A stretch of DNA of 5,782 nt, taken from Candidatus Sericytochromatia bacterium. GTDB lineage: Bacteria > Cyanobacteriota > Sericytochromatia > UBA7694 > JACMQJ01. Positions 5,496-5,782 of this stretch are shown in pieces. The notes beneath the pieces were generated by a model. It saw only the letters and a list, made by a program, of their open reading frames with translations, had not been told where the DNA came from and did no database searches. How positions within the stretch are numbered: the stretch's first letter is position 1; the number at the start of each line of letters is the position of its first letter. The stretch spans positions 1-5,782 of the forward strand of contig JACMQJ010000023.1 of assembly GCA_014377055.1 (NCBI GenBank). Direction: 5' to 3'. Position numbers and translations under genes: made by a program.

Positions 5496-5782
5496 ATGAA
5501 AAAAAAGATTGGTTTATTAGCAGCTATTTCACTTGGTGTGTTTGCGGGATATAGGTTATATAAAAAAAATAGTGTCCTTGTCCTTAATAAAAATTCTTCT
5601 AAGTCTACAAATGAAAATGTCAATTTAGAAAATAATAGGCAAGATGTTCATTATGTTTTAGTCACAGGAGCTTCAACAGGAATAGGTAAATCTATTGCCG
5701 AAATGTTGGCACAGCAAAATTACAAAGTTTTTTCAACTGTCAGAAATGAACAAGATGCAGAAAAACTAGCAAAAATTTCAAA
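5496..5782 (+). CDS. Short-chain dehydrogenase/reductase with N-terminal membrane anchor, partial
   Basis: The first 95 codons of an NAD(P)-dependent short-chain dehydrogenase; the rest lies past the right edge. After a basic start (MKKK), residues 5-19 are hydrophobic (IGLLAAISLGVFAGY) and followed by RLYKK. This looks like an uncleaved signal anchor with the body in the cytoplasm. A polar, Asn/Ser-rich linker runs from about 31 to 50. The Rossmann fold then starts with VLVTGASTGIGKSIAEML, where residues 57-64 are the family's TGxxxGxG dinucleotide motif. The end of the second strand reads FSTVRN; an arginine there often goes with NADP(H) preference. The catalytic Ser, Tyr and Lys are beyond the window, so activity and substrate cannot be judged. 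It is transcribed divergently from the cytochrome b/molybdoenzyme operon. Confidence 0.88.
   Translation, partial: MKKKIGLLAAISLGVFAGYRLYKKNSVLVLNKNSSKSTNENVNLENNRQDVHYVLVTGASTGIGKSIAEMLAQQNYKVFSTVRNEQDAEKLAKIS

Overview
The window is AT-rich (roughly one third G+C by eye), uses the standard code and is densely coded. It looks like chromosome of a Gram-negative bacterium. The evidence is a Tat-targeted molybdenum oxidoreductase paired with a membrane cytochrome b, a glutathione S-transferase-like protein, and a NodI/NodJ-type exporter. The lineage cannot be fixed from this piece. A low-GC proteobacterium fits best, but other Gram-negative lineages with these families are not excluded. There are no rRNA or tRNA genes, insertion sequences, CRISPR arrays or phage genes.

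Layout. Positions 1-1091 (minus, running off the left edge) hold an unusual protein. It has a helical N-terminus with an EF-hand-like turn, a central transglutaminase-like Cys/His domain, and a C-terminal stretch of alternating beta-strands, but no visible signal peptide. Just upstream on the same strand, 1170-2006 is a glutathione S-transferase-like protein. A divergent intergenic region (2007-2287) separates it from a rightward two-gene ABC exporter operon: ATPase 2288-3109 and permease 3109-3879, overlapping by one base. This operon converges on a leftward operon and the two stop codons lie inside one 16-bp AT palindrome. The leftward operon is a four-helix cytochrome b (4675-5349) followed by a sulfite-oxidase-fold molybdopterin enzyme (3885-4688), overlapping by 14 bases. 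A second divergent region (5350-5495) has an extended -10 promoter facing each way and an 8+8 bp dyad. From 5496 to the right edge is the start of a membrane-anchored short-chain dehydrogenase.

How the genes work together. The cytochrome b and the molybdopterin enzyme form a plausible membrane-to-periplasm electron-transfer module, with haem b moving electrons between the quinone pool and the molybdenum centre. The ABC pair is a self-contained export system of the ABC-2 (NodIJ/DrrAB-like) type with unknown cargo. The GST-like and transglutaminase-like genes are co-oriented 78 bp apart, but a -10-like site in the gap suggests the second can be transcribed alone. Nothing in the sequence ties these modules into one pathway. 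The transglutaminase-like protein is the least explained element.
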